Positions 47,301 to 61,500 of a stretch of DNA of 64,000 nt are shown here, piece after piece; positions within the stretch are counted from its first letter, which is position 1, and each line of letters starts with the position of its first letter. The notes beneath the pieces were generated by a model, which was given only the letters and a program-made list of their open reading frames with translations, was not told the DNA's origin and searched no databases. The stretch is from the NCBI RefSeq assembly GCF_011075055.1, contig NW_025401211.1, forward strand, positions 1-64,000. Direction: 5' to 3'. A program made the translations under genes and the position numbers. The DNA comes from Mangifera indica (taxonomy: Eukaryota; Streptophyta; Magnoliopsida; Sapindales; Anacardiaceae).

Positions 47301-48835
47301 ACCTCTATTATCATATAATCTTGTACTGTGATTTCGTTTAACTATTGTATTTTTTGTGTGTGTATTCTCTGCATTGTGTGAGTAAAGATAATATTAAAAA
47401 TTTTGGAAATTATTTGCATTAGTTTTTCATCTGATTTAATTACAAATTCTGTTTTAAGTGGGTCTCTTGGTTAGGACAAAATCTCAGTAGCAGAAGTAGC
47501 GACAGTAGTCACCAGCAGTAGTAGTTTGTTTCTGTCTGATGTTTATAAGCTGTGTCTCTTAGAAGAAAAAAACTCTGAGAGTAAACCGACGCCCCTTCTT
47601 ATGAAGTCCATCATAAACCCATAAATTTATGACCTCTATTATCATATAATCTTGTACCGTGGTTTGCCGAGTGTTGTCCATCAGATTTCTAATATCTGAT
47701 TGGGCAGTTTTCCTCATTTTTCTGAAGTCATTTGACACCATTAGTGGCAAAAAGAATTGGCGTTTTGCTATATTTAATTTATTATTATTTTGAAGTTATT
47801 TGTTCTAAGAATGCTTTATCTAGATACCATCAAGAACAGTTCGTTCAAAATTGAAATTTTTGCCTGCAATAATCAATCCGTTTTTAGCAATAGTTTAGTT
47901 GCAGAAAAATGAATGGAGTTGGAAATTGTTTACCTCTATAAGGGATTACGCATTTCTGTTTCAGCTTAAACATGTATCTGTACATAACATAAATTTGCAA
48001 CGTATAATGTTAAATGTGATTGATGCAATCTTTATGTAGTGTCTTACTTTTGTAAGTCAAGCTATTATGGTGCTAAATTGGTATGATTTTGGTCAGAACA
48101 TAAATTCTGTTTTAAGTGGGCTCTTGGTCAGGACAAAATCCTAGTTGTAAGAGCAACAGTTTGTTTCTATCTTGCGCTTATAAATTGCGTCTCTTAGAAG
48201 AAGAAACTCTTATAGTAAACCGACGCCTCTTCTTATGAAGTTCATCATAAACCCATAAATATATGGCCTCTATTATCATGTAATTTTGTACCGTGATTTC
48301 GTCTAAATATTGTATTTTTTGTGTGTGTATTCTCTGCATTGTATGAGTAAAGATAATATTAAAAATTTTGAAAATTATTTGCATTAGTTTTTCACCTGAT
48401 TTAATTACAAATTCTGTTTTAAATGGGTCTCTTGGTTAAGAGAAAATCTCAGTAGCAGGAGTAGCTGCGGTAGTCACCAGCAGTAACAGTTTGTTTCTGT
48501 CTTACGTCTATAAATTGCATCTCTTAGAAGAAGAAACTTTGAGAGTAAACCGACGCCCATTCTTATGAAGTCCATCATAAACCCCTAAATTTATGGTCTC
48601 TATTATCATGTAATCCTGTACCGTGGTTTCATCTAAATATTATATTTTTTGTGTGTATTCTCTGCATTGTGTGAGTAAAGATAATATTAAAAATTTTGGA
48701 AATTATTTGCATTAGTTTTTCATCTGATTTAATTACAAATTCTGTTTTAAGTGGGTCTCTAGGTTAGGACAAAATCTCAGTAGCAGGAGTAGCGGCAGTA
48801 GTCACCAGCAGTAGTAGTTTGTTTCTGTCTTACGT
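38391..48835 (+). repeat. Irregular middle of the array with S-rich runs
   Basis: L-S pairs to about 42.5 kb, two L modules in tandem (41920-43188), then runs of three or four S modules (43188-44508, 45138-46126, 46566-47552). Many S copies here carry the variant 'AGCAGGATTTGCAGCAATAG' and 'TTGTTGTTATCTTAC'. The stretches from 43188 and 46566 share private variants ('GAAAAAGAAACTCTAAGAG', 'CCGACACCTC'), so one is a duplicate of the other about 3.38 kb away. Confidence 0.82.
46126..46566 (+). repeat. Internally deleted L module
   Basis: This L is about 440 bp instead of 636. 'CGACGCCTCTT' joins directly to 'GGAAGTTATTTGTTGC' at about 46166, removing about 196 bp of the shared flank and the L-specific start. 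The rest is normal. The short CTT/TT identity at the join suggests end joining or slippage. Confidence 0.88.
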
Positions 48836-51800
48836 TTATAAGTTGTGTCTCTTAGAAGAAGAAACTCTGAGAGTAAACCGATGCCCCTTCTTATAAAGTC
48901 TGTCATAAACCCATAAATTTATGGCTTCTATTATCATATAATCTTGTACCGTGGTTTGCCGAGTGTTGTCCATCGGATTTCTAATATCTGATTGGGTAGT
49001 TTTCCTCATTTTTCTGAAGTCACTTGACACCATTAGTGGCAAAAAGAATTGGCATTTTGCTATATTTAATTTATTATTATTTGGAAGTTATTTGTTGCAA
49101 GAAAGCTTTATCCAGATACCATCAAGAACAGTTCGTGCAAAATTGAAATTTTTGCCTTCACTAATCAATCCGTTTTTAGCCATAGTTTAGTTGCAGAAAA
49201 ATGAATGGAGATGGAAATTGTTTACCTCTATAAGGGATTACGCATTTCTGTTTCAGCTTAAACATGTAGCTGTACATAACATAAATTTGCAACGTAGAAT
49301 GTTAAATGTGATTGATGCAATCCTTATGCAGTGTCTTACTTTTGTAATTCAAGCTATTATACTGATAAATTGGTATGATTTTGGTCAGAACATAAATTTT
49401 GTTTTAAGTGGGCCCTTGGTCAGGATAAAATCCTAGTTGTAAGAGCAGCAGTTTGTTTCTATCTTGCGCTTATAAATTGTGTCTCTTAGAAGAAGAAACT
49501 CTGAGAGTAAACCGACGCCTCTTCTTATGAAGTTCATCATAAACCCATAAATATATGGCCTATATTATCATGTAATCTTGTACCGTGATTCCGTCAAAAT
49601 ATTGTATTTTTTGTGTGTGTATTCTCTGCATTGTGTGAGTAAGGATAATATTAAAAGTTTTGGAAATTATATTCATTAGTTTTTCACCTGATTTAATTAC
49701 AAATTTTGTTTTAAGTGAGTCTCTTGGTTAGGACAAAATCTCAGTAGCAAGATTTGCACCAATAGTAACCAGCAGTAGCAGTTTGCTGTTATCTTACGTC
49801 TATAAATTGCGTCCCTTAGAAGAAGAAACTTTGAGTGTAAACCGATGCCTCTTCTTATGAATTTCATCATAAACCCATAAATTTATAGCCTCTATTATCA
49901 TATAATCTTGTACTGTGATTTCGTTTAAATATTGTATTTTTTGTGTGTGTATTCTCTGCATTGTGTGAGTAAAGATAATATTAAAAATTTTTGGAAATTA
50001 TTTGCATTAGTTTTTCACCTTATTTAATTACAAATTCTGTTTTAAGTGGGTCTTTTGGTTAAGACAAAATCTCAGTAGCAGGAGTAGCTGCAGTAGTCAC
50101 CAGAAGTAGCAGTTTGTTTCTGTCTTACGTCTATAAATTGCATCTCTTAGAAGAAGAAACTTTGAGAGTAAACCGACGCCCTTCTTATGAAGTCCATCAT
50201 AAACCCATAAATTTATGGTCTCTGTTATCATGTAATCCTGTACCGTAGTTTCGTCTAAATATTATATTTTTTGTGTGTATTCTCTGTATTGTGTGAGTAA
50301 AGATAGTATTAAAAATTTTCGAAATTATTTGCATTAGTTTTTCATCTGATTTAATTACAAATTCTGTTTTAAGTGGGTCTCTTGGTTAGGATAAAATCTC
50401 AGTAGCAGGAGTAGCGACAGTAGTCACCAACAGTAGTAGTTTGTTTTTGTCTTACGTTTATAAGTTGTGTCTCTTAGAAGAAGAAACTCTGAGAGTAAAC
50501 CGATGCCCCTTCTTATGATGTCCATCCTAAACCCATAAATTATAGCCTCTATTATCATATAATCTTGTACCGTGGTTTGCCGAGTGTTGTCCATCGGATT
50601 TCTAATATCTGATTGGGTAGTTTTCCTTATTTTTCTGAAGTCACTTGACACCATTAGTGGCAAAAAGAATTGGCGTTTTGCTATATTTAATTTATTAATA
50701 TTTGGAAGTTATTTGTTGCAAGAATGCTTTATCCAGATACCATCAAGAACAGTTCGTGCAAAATTGAAATTTTTGCCTTCAATAATCAATCCGTTTTTAG
50801 CCATAGTTTAGTTGCAGAAAAATGAATGGAGATGGAAATTGTTTACCTCTATAAGGGATTACGCATTTCTGTTTCAGCTTAAACATGTAGCTGTACATAA
50901 CATAAATTTGCAACGTAGAATGTTAAATGTGATTGATGCAATTCTTATGCAGTGTCTTACTTTTGTAATTCAAGCTATTATGGTGCTAAATTGGTATGAT
51001 TTTGGTAAGAACATAAATTCTGTTTTAAGTGGGCCCTTGGTCAGGACAAAATCCTAGTTGTAAGAGCAGCAGTTTGTTTCTATCTTGCGCCTATAAATTG
51101 TGTCTCTTAGAAGAAGCAACTTTGAGAGTAAACCGACGCCCCTTCTTATGAAGTCCATCATAAACCCATAAATTTATGGTCTCTATTATCATGTAATCCT
51201 GTACCGTGGTTTCATCTAAATATTATATTTTTTGTGTGTATTCTCTGCATTGTGTGAGTAAAGATAATATTAAAAATTTTCGAAATTATTTGCATTAGTT
51301 TTTCATCTGATTTAATTACAAATTCTGTTTTAAGTGGGTCTCTTGGTTAGGATAAAATCTCAATAGCAGGAGTAGCGACAGTAGTCACCAACAGTAGTAG
51401 TTTGTTTTTGTCTTCCGTTTATAAGTTGTGTCTCTTAGAAGAAGAAACTCTGAGAGTAAACCGATGCCCCTTCTTATGAAGTCCATCCTAAACCCATAAA
51501 TTATAGCCTCTATTATCATATAATCTTGTACCGTGGTTTGCCGAGTGTTGTCCATCGGATTTCTAATATCTGATTGGGTAGTTTTCCTTATTTTTCTGAA
51601 GTCACTTGACACCATTAGTGGCAAAAAGAATTGGCGTTTTGCTATATTTAATTTATTAATATTTGGAAGTTATTTGTTGCAAGAATGCTTTATCCAGATA
51701 CCATCAAGAATAGTTCGTGCAAAATTGAAATTTTTGCCTTCAATAATCAATCCGTTTTTAGCCATAGTTTAGTTACAGAAAAATGAATGGAGATGGAAAT

Positions 51801-52379
51801 TGTTTACCTCTATAAGGGATTACGCATTTCTGTTTCAGCTTAAACATGTAGCTGTACATAACATAAATTTGCAACGTAGAATGTTAAATGTGATTGATGC
51901 AATTCTTATGCAGTGTCTTACTTTTGTAATTCAAGCTATTATGGTGCTAAATTGGTATGATTTTGGTAAGAACATAAATTCTGTTTTAAGTGGGCCCTTG
52001 GTCAGGACAAAATCCTAGTTGTAAGAGCAGCAGTTTGTTTCTATCTTGCGCCTATAAATTGTGTCTCTTAGAAGAAGCAACTTTGAGAGTAAACCGACGC
52101 CCCTTCTTATGAAGTCCATCATAAACCCATAAATTTATGGTCTCTATTATCATGTAATCCTGTACTGTGGTTTCATCTAAATATTATATTTTTTGTGTGT
52201 ATTCTCTGCATTGTGTGAGTAAAGATAATATTAAAAATTTTGGAAATTATTTGCATTAGTTTTTCATCTGATTTAATTACAAATTCTGTTTTAAGTGGGT
52301 CTCTTGGTTAGGACAAAATCTCAGTAGCAGGAGTAGCGGCAGTAGTCACCAGCAGTAGTAGTTTGTTTCTGTCTTACGT
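48836..52379 (+). repeat. Higher-order repeat block 1 (3544 bp): L-SSS-L-S-L-S
   Basis: Equivalent L points lie at 49042, 50663, 51624 and 52586, giving 1621 + 961 + 962 bp. L frames are broken by the common TAG. The first L-S pair carries the private variant 'CTTATGATGTCC' (50512) and the second 'TCTTCCGTTT' (51411). Confidence 0.93.
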
Positions 52380-55300
52380 TTATAAGTTGTGTCTCTTAGA
52401 AGAAGAAACTCTGAGAGTAAACCGATGCCCCTTCTTATAAAGTCTGTCATAAACCCATAAATTTATGGCTTCTATTATCATATAATCTTGTACCGTGGTT
52501 TGCCGAGTGTTGTCCATCGGATTTCTAATATTTGATTGGGTAGTTTTCCTCATTTTTCTGAAGTCACTTGACACCATTAGTGGCAAAAAGAATTGGCGTT
52601 TTGCTATATTTAATTTATTATTATTTGGAAGTTATTTGTTGCAAGAATGCTTTATCCAGATACCATCAAGAACAGTTCGTGCAAAATTAAAATTTTCGCC
52701 TGCAATAATCAATCCGTTTTTAGCCATAGTTTAGTTGCAAAAAAATGAATGGAGATGGAAATTGTTTACCTTTATAAGGGATTACGCATTTCTGTTTCAG
52801 CTTAAACATGTAGCTGTACATAACATAAATTTGCAACGTAGAATGTTAAATGTGATTGATGCAATCCTTATACAGTGTCTTACTTTTGTAATTCAAGCTA
52901 TTATGGTGCTAAATTGGTATGATTTTGGTCAGAACATAAATTTTGTTTTAAGTGGGCCCTTGGTCAGGATAAAATCCTAGTTGTAAGAGCAGCAGTTTGT
53001 TTCTATCTTGCGCTTATAAATTGCGTCTCTTAGAAGAAAAAACTCTGAGAGTAAACCGACGCCTCTTCTTATGAAGTTCATCATAAACCCATAAATATAT
53101 GGCCTATATTATCATGTAATCTTGTACCGTGATTCCGTCAAAATATTGTATTTTTTGTGTGTGTATTCTCTGCATTGTGTGAGTAACGATAATATTAAAA
53201 GTTTTGGAAATTATATTCATTAGTTTTTCACCTGATTTAATTACAAATTTTGTTTAAAGTGAGTCTCTTGGTTAGGACAAAATCTCAGTAGCAAGATTTG
53301 CACCAATAGTAACTAGCAGTAGCAGTTTGCTGTTATCTTACGTCTATAAATTGCGTCCCTTAGAAGAAGAAACTCTGAGTGTAAACCGACGCCTCTTCTT
53401 ATGAATTTCATCATAAACCCATAAATTTATAGCCTCTATTATCATATAATCTTGTACTGTGATTTCGTTTAAATATTGTATTTTTTGTGTGTGTATTCTC
53501 TGCATTGTGTGAGTAAAGATAATATTAAAAATTTTTGGAAATTATTTGCATTAGTTTTTCACCTTATTTAATTACAAATTCTGTTTTAAGTGGGTCTTTT
53601 GGTTAAGACAAAATCTCAGTAGCAGGAGTAGCTGCAGTAGTCACCAGCAGTAGCAGTTTGTTTCTGTCTTACGTCTATAAATTGCATCTCTTAGAAGAAG
53701 AAACTTTGAGAGTAAACCGACGCCCTTCTTATGAAGTCCATCATAAACCCATAAATTTATGGTCTCTGTTATCATGTAATCCTGTACCGTAGTTTCGTCT
53801 AAATATTATATTTTTTGTGTGTATTCTCTGTATTATGTGAGTAAAGATAGTATTAAAAATTTTCGAAATTATTTGCATTAGTTTTTCATCTGATTTAATT
53901 ACAAATTCTGTTTTAAGTGGGTCTCTTGGTTAGGATAAAATCTCAGTAGCAGGAGTAGCGACAGTAGTCACCAACAGTAGTAGTTTGTTTTTGTCTTACG
54001 TTTATAAGTTGTGTCTCTTAGAAGAAGAAACTCTGAGAGTAAACCGATGCCCCTTCTTATGAAGTCCATCCTAAACCCATAAATTATAGCCTCTATTATC
54101 ATATAATCTTGTACCGTGGTTTGCCGAGTGTTGTCCATCGGATTTCTAATATCTGATTGGGTAGTTTTCCTTATTTTTCTGAAGTCACTTGACACCATTA
54201 GTGGCAAAAAGAATTGGTGTTTTGCTATATTTAATTTATTAATATTTGAAAGTTATTTGTTGCTAGAATGCTTTATCCAGATACCATCAAGAACAGTTCG
54301 TGCAAAATTGAAATTTTTGCCTTCAATAATCAATCCGTTTTTAGCCATAGTTTAGTTGCAGAAAAATGAATGGAGATGGAAATTGTTTACCTCTATAAGG
54401 GATTACGCATTTCTGTTTCAGCTTAAACATGTAGCTGCACATAACATAAATTTGCAACGTAGAATGTTAAATGTGATTGATGCAATTCTTATGCAGTGTC
54501 TTACTTTTGTAATTCAAGCTATTATGGTGCTAAATTGGTATGATTTTGGTAAGAACATAAATTCTGTTTTAAGTGGGCCCTTGGTCAGGACAAAATCCTA
54601 GTTGTAAGAGCAGCAGTTTGTTTCTATCTTGCGCCTATAAATTGTGTCTCTTAGAAGAAGCAACTTTGAGAGTAAACCGACGCCCCTTCTTATGAAGTCC
54701 ATCATAAACCCATAAATTTATGGTCTCTATTATCATGTAATCCTGTACCGTGGTTTCATCTAAATATTATATTTTTTGTGTGTATTCTCTGCATTGTGTG
54801 AGTAAAGATAATATTAAAAATTTTCGAAATTATTTGCATTAGTTTTTCATCTGATTTAATTACAAATTCTGTTTTAAGTGGGTCTCTTGGTTAGGATAAA
54901 ATCTCAGTAGCAGGAGTAGCGACAGTAGTCACCAACAGTAGTAGTTTGTTTTTGTCTTACGTTTATAAGTTGTGTCTCTTAGAAGAAGAAACTCTGAGAG
55001 TAAACCGATGCCCCTTCTTATGAAGTCCATCCTAAACCCATAAATTATAGCCTCTATTATCATATAATCTTGTACCGTGGTTTGCCGAGTGTTGTCCATC
55101 GGATTTCTAATATCTGATTGGGTAGTTTTCCTTATTTTTCTGAAGTCACTTGACACTATTAGTGGCAAAAAGAATTGGCGTTTTACTATATTTAATTTAT
55201 TAATATTTGGAAGTTATTTGTTGCAAGAATGCTTTATCCAGATACCATCAAGAACAGTTCGTGCAAAATTGAAATTTTTGCCTTCAATAATCAATCCGTT

Positions 55301-55923
55301 TTTAGCCATAGTTTAGTTGCAGAAAAATGAATGGAGATGGAAATTGTTTACCTCTATAAGGGATTACGCATTTCTGTTTCAGCTTAAACATGTAGCTGTA
55401 CATAACATAAATTTGCAACGTAGAATGTTAAATGTGATTGATGCAATTCTTATGCAGTGTCTTACTTTTGTAATTCAAGCTATTATGGTGCTAAATTGGT
55501 ATGATTTTGGTAAGAACATAAATTCTGTTTTAAGTGGGCCCTTGGTCAGGACAAAATCCTAGTTGTAAGAGCAGCAGTTTGTTTCTATCTTGCACCTATA
55601 AATTGTGTCTCTTAGAAGAAGCAACTTTGAGAGTAAACCGACGCCCCTTCTTATGAAGTCCATCATAAACCCATAAATTTATGGTCTCTATTATCATGTA
55701 ATCCTGTACCGTGGTTTCATCTAAATATTATATTTTTTGTGTGTATTCTCTGCATTGTGTGAGTAAAGATAATATTAAAAATTTTGGAAATTATTTGCAT
55801 TAGTTTTTCATCTGATTTAATTACAAATTCTGTTTTAAGTGGGTCTCTTGGTTAGGACAAAATCTCAGTAGCAGGAGTAGCGGCAGTAGTCACCAGCAGT
55901 AGTAGTTTGTTTCTGTCTTACGT
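52380..55923 (+). repeat. Higher-order repeat block 2 (3544 bp): L-SSS-L-S-L-S
   Basis: Same layout as block 1: equivalent points 52586, 54207, 55168 and 56130 (1621 + 961 + 962). Stretches I compared with block 1 differ at only a few positions per several hundred bases. Its first L has the private 'CTAATATTTGATTGGG' variant shared with blocks 3 and 4. Confidence 0.93.
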
Positions 55924-58505
55924 TTATAAGTTGTGTCTCTTAGAAGAAGAAACTCTGAGAGTAAACCGATGCCCCTTCTTATAAAGTCTGTCATAAACCC
56001 ATAAATTTATGGCTTCTATGATCATATAATCTTGTACCGTGGTTTGCCGAGTGTTGTCCATCGGATTTCTAATATTTGATTGGGTAGTTTTCCTCATTTT
56101 TCTGAAGTCACTTGACACCATTAGTGGCAAAAAGAATTGGCGTTTTGCTATATTTAATTTATTATTATTTGGAAGTTATTTGTTGCAAGAATGCTTTATC
56201 CAGATACCATCAAGAACAGTTCGTGCAAAATTGAAATTTTCGCCTGCAATAATCAATCCGTTTTTAGCCATAGTTTAGTTGCAAAAAAATGAATGGAGAT
56301 GGAAATTGTTTACCTTTATAAGGGATTACGCATTTCTGTTTCGGCTTAAACATGTAGCTGTACATAACATAAATTTGCAACGTAGAATGTTAAATGTGAT
56401 TGATGCAATCCTTATGCAGTGTCTTACTTTTGTAATTCAAGCTATTATGGTGCTAAATTGGTATGATTTTGGTCAGAACATAAATTTTGTTTTAAGTGGG
56501 CCCTTGGTCAGGATAAAATCCTAGTTGTAAGAGCAGCAGTTTGTTTCTATCTTGCGCTTATAAATTGCGTCTCTTAGAAGAAGAAACTCTGAGAGTAAAC
56601 CGACGCCTCTTCTTATGAAGTTCATCATAAACCCATAAATATATGGCCTATATTATCATGTAATCTTGTACCGTGATTCCATCAAAATATTGTATTTTTT
56701 GTGTGTGTATTCTCTGCATTGTGTGAGTAAGGATAATATTAAAAGTTTTGGAAATTATATTCATTAGTTTTTCACCTGATTTAATTACAAATTTTGTTTA
56801 AAGTGAGTCTCTTGGTTAGGACAAAATCTCAGTAGCAAGATTTGCACCAATAGTAACCAGCAGTAGCAGTTTGCTGTTATCTTACGTCTATAAATTGCGT
56901 CCCTTAGAAGAAGAAACTCTGAGTGTAAACCGACGCCTCTTCTTATGAATTTCATCATAAACCCATAAATTTATAGCCTCTATTATCATATAATCTTGTA
57001 CTGTGATTTCGTTTAAATATTGTATTTTTTGTGTGTGTATACTCTGCATTGTGTGAGTAAAGATAATATTAAAAATTTTTGGAAATTATTTGCATTAGTT
57101 TTTCACCTTATTTAATTACAAATTCTGTTTTAAGTGGGTCTTTTGGTTAAGACAAAATCTCAGTAGCAGGAGTAGCTGCAGTAGTCACCAGCAGTAGCAG
57201 TTTGTTTCTGTCTTACGTCTATAAATTGCATCTCTTAGAAGAAGAAACTTTGAGAGTAAACCGACGCCCTTCTTATGAAGTCCATCATAAACCCATAAAT
57301 TTATGGTCTCTATTATCATGTAATCCTGTACCGTGGTTTCATCTAAATATTATATTTTTTGTGTGTATTCTCTGCATTGTGTGAGTAAAGATAATATTAA
57401 AAATTTTGGAAATTATTTGCATTAGTTTTTCATCTGATTTAATTACAAATTCTGTTTTAAGTGGGTCTCTTGGTTAGGATAAAATCTCAGTAGCAGGGGT
57501 AGCGACAGTAGTCACCAACAGTAGTAGTTTGTTTCTGTCTTACGTTTATAAGTTGTGTCTCTTAGAAGAAGAAACTCTGAGAGTAAACCGATGCCCCTTC
57601 TTATGAAGTCCATCCTAAACCCATAAATTATAGCCTCTATTATCATATAATCTTGTACCGTGGTTTGCCGAGTGTTGTCCATCGGATTTCTAATATCTGA
57701 TTGGGTAGTTTTCCTTATTTTTCTGAAGTCACTTGACACCATTAGTGGCAAAAAGAATTGGCGTTTTGCTATATTTAATTTATTAATATTTGGAAGTTAT
57801 TTGTTGCAAGAATGCTTTATCCAGATACCATCAAGAACAGTTCGTGCAAAATTGAAATTTTTGCCTTCAATAATCAATCCGTTTTTAGCCATAGTTTAGT
57901 TGCAGAAAAATGAATGGAGATGGAAATTGTTTACCTCTATAAGGGATTACGCATTTCTGTTTCAGCTTAAACATGTAGCTGTATATAACATAAATTTGCA
58001 ACGTAGAATGTTAAATGTGATTGATGCAATTCTTATGCAGTGTCTTACTTTTGTAATTCAAGCTATTATGGTGCTAAATTGGTATGATTTTGGTAAGAAC
58101 ATAAATTCTGTTTTAAGTGGGCCCTTGGTCAGGACAAAATCCTAGTTGTAAGAGCAGCAGTTTGTTTCTATCTTGCGCCTATAAATTGTGTCTCTTAGAA
58201 GAAGCAACTTTGAGAGTAAACCGACGCCCCTTCTTATGAAGTCCATCATAAACCCATAAATTTATGGTCTCTATTATCATGTAATCCTGTACCGTGGTTT
58301 CATCTAAATATTATATTTTTTGTGTGTATTCTCTGCATTGTGTGAGTAAAGATAATATTAAAATTTTGGAAATTATTTGCATTAGTTTTTCATCTGATTT
58401 AATTACAAATTCTGTTTTAAGTGGGTCTCTTGGTTAGGACAAAATCTCAGTAGCAGGAGTAGCGGCAGTAGTCACCAGCAGTATTAGTTTGTTTCTGTCT
58501 TACGT
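55924..58505 (+). repeat. Higher-order repeat block 3 (2582 bp): L-SSS-L-S
   Basis: Lacks one L-S pair: 3544 minus 961 is 2583, against 2582 observed. The S module at about 58192-58520 has 'ATTAAAATTTTGG' with bases lost from an A-run. The first L carries 'TTCTATGATCATAT', also found in block 4. Confidence 0.93.
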
Positions 58506-61500
58506 TTATAAGTTGTGTCTCTTAGAAGAAGAAACTCTGAGAGTAAACCGATGCCCCTTCTTATAAAGTCTGTCATAAACCCATAAATTTATGGCTTCTA
58601 TGATCATATAATCTTGTACCGTGGTTTGCCGAGTGTTGTCCATCGGATTTCTAATATTTGATTGGGTAGTTTTCCTCATTTTTCTGAAGTCACTTGACAC
58701 CATTAGTGGCAAAAAGAATTGGCGTTTTGCTATATTTAATTTATTATTATTTGGAAGTTATTTGTTGCAAGAATGCTTTATCCAGATACCATCAAGAACA
58801 GTTCGTGCAAAATTGAAATTTTCGCCTGCAATAATCAATCCGTTTTTAGCCATAGTTTAGTTGCAAAAAAATGAATGGAGATGGAAATTGTTTACCTTTA
58901 TAAGGGATTACGCATTTCTGTTTCAGCTTAAACATGTAGCTGTACATAACATAAATTTGCAACGTAGAATGTTAAATGTGATTGATGCAATCCTTATGCA
59001 GTGTCTTACTTTTGTAATTCAAGCTATTATAGTGCTAAATTGGTATGATTTTGGTAAGAACATAAATTTTGTTTTAAGTGGGCCCTTGGTCAGGATAAAA
59101 TCCTAGTTGTAAGAGCAGCAGTTTGTTTCTATCTTGCGCTTATAAATTGCGTCTCTTAGAAGAAGAAACTCTGAGAGTAAACCGACGCCTCTTCTTATGA
59201 AGTTCATCATAAACCCATAAATATATGGCCTATATTATCATGTAATCTTGTACCGTGATTCCGTCAAAATATTGTATTTTTTGTGTGTGTATTCTCTGCA
59301 TTGTGTGAGTAAGGATAATATTAAAAGTTTTGGAAATTATATTCATTAGTTTTTCACCTGATTTAATTACAAATTTTGTTTTAAGTGAGTCTCTTGGTTA
59401 GGACAAAATCTCAGTAGCAAGATTTGCACCAATAGTAACCAGCAGTAGCAGTTTGCTGTTATCTTACGTCTATAAATTGCGTCCCTTAGAAGAAGAAACT
59501 TTGAGTGTAAACCGATGCCTCTTCTTATGAATTTCATCATAAACCCATAAATTTATAGCCTCTATTATCATATAATCTTGTACTGTGATTTCGTTTAAAT
59601 ATTGTATTTTTGTGTGTGTATTCTCTGCATTGTGTGAGTAAAGATAATATTAAAAATTTTTGGAAATTATTTGCATTAGTTTTTCACCTTATTTAATTAC
59701 AAATTCTGTTTTAAGTGGGTCTTTTGGTTAAGACAAAATCTCAGTAGCAGGAGTAGCTGCAGTAGTCACCAGCAGTAGCAGTTTGTTTCTGTCTTACGTC
59801 TATAAATTGCATCTCTTAGAAGAAGAAACTTTGAGAGTAAACCGACGCCCTTCTTATGAAGTCCATCATAAACCCATAAATTTATGGTCTCTGTTATCAT
59901 GTAATCCTGTACCGTAGTTTCGTCTAAATATTATATTTTTTGTGTGTATTCTCTGTATTGTGTGAGTAAAGATAGTATTAAAAATTTTCGAAATTATTTG
60001 CATTAGTTTTTCATCTGATTTAATTACAAATTCTGTTTTAAGTGGGTCTCTTGGTTAGGATAAAATCTCAGTAGCAGGAGTAGCGACAGTAGTCACCAAC
60101 AGTAGTAGTTTGTTTTTGTCTTACGTTTATAAGTTGTGTCTCTTAGAAGAAGAAACTCTGAGAGTAAACCGATGCCCCTTCTTATGATGTCCATCCTAAA
60201 CCCATAAATTATAGCCTCTATTATCATATAATCTTGTACCGTGGTTTGCCGAGTGTTGTCCATCGGATTTCTAATATCTGATTGGGTAGTTTTCCTTATT
60301 TTTCTGAAGTCACTTGACACCATTAGTGGCAAAAAGAATTGGCGTTTTGCTATATTTAATTTATTAATATTTGGAAGTTATTTGTTGCAAGAATGCTTTA
60401 TCCAGATACCATCAAGAACAGTTCGTGCAAAATTGAAATTTTTGCCTTCAATAATCAATCCGTTTTTAGCCATAGTTTAGTTGCAGAAAAATGAATGGAG
60501 ATGGAAATTGTTTACCTCTATAAGGGATTACGCATTTCTGTTTCAGCTTAAACATGTAGCTGTACATAACATAAATTTGCAACGTAGAATGTTAAATGTG
60601 ATTGATGCAATTCTTATGCAGTGTCTTACTTTTGTAATTCAAGCTATTATGGTGCTAAATTGGTATGATTTTGGTAAGAACATAAATTCTGTTTTAAGTG
60701 GGCCCTTGGTCAGGACAAAATCCTAGTTGTAAGAGCAGCAGTTTGTTTCTATCTTGCGCCTATAAATTGTGTCTCTTAGAAGAAGCAACTTTGAGAGTAA
60801 ACCGACGCCCCTTCTTATGAAGTCCATCATAAACCCATAAATTTATGGTCTCTATTATCATGTAATCCTGTACCGTGGTTTCATCTAAATATTATATTTT
60901 TTGTGTGTATTCTCTGCATTGTGTGAGTAAAGATAATATTAAAAATTTTCGAAATTATTTGCATTAGTTTTTCATCTGATTTAATTACAAATTCTGTTTT
61001 AAGTGGGTCTCTTGGTTAGGATAAAATCTCAATAGCAGGAGTAGCGACAGTAGTCACCAACAGTAGTAGTTTGTTTTTGTCTTCCGTTTATAAGTTGTGT
61101 CTCTTAGAAGAAGAAACTCTGAGAGTAAACCGATGCCCCTTCTTATGAAGTCCATCCTAAACCCATAAATTATAGCCTCTATTATCATATAATCTTGTAC
61201 CGTGGTTTGCCGAGTGTTGTCCATCGGATTTCTAATATCTGATTGGGTAGTTTTCCTTATTTTTCTGAAGTCACTTGACACCATTAGTGGCAAAAAGAAT
61301 TGGCGTTTTGCTATATTTAATTTATTAATATTTGGAAGTTATTTGTTGCAAGAATGCTTTATCCAGATACCATCAAGAACAGTTCGTGCAAAATTGAAAT
61401 TTTTGCCTTCAATAATCAATCCGTTTTTAGCCATAGTTTAGTTGCAGAAAAATGAATGGAGATGGAAATTGTTTACCTCTATAAGGGATTACGCATTTCT

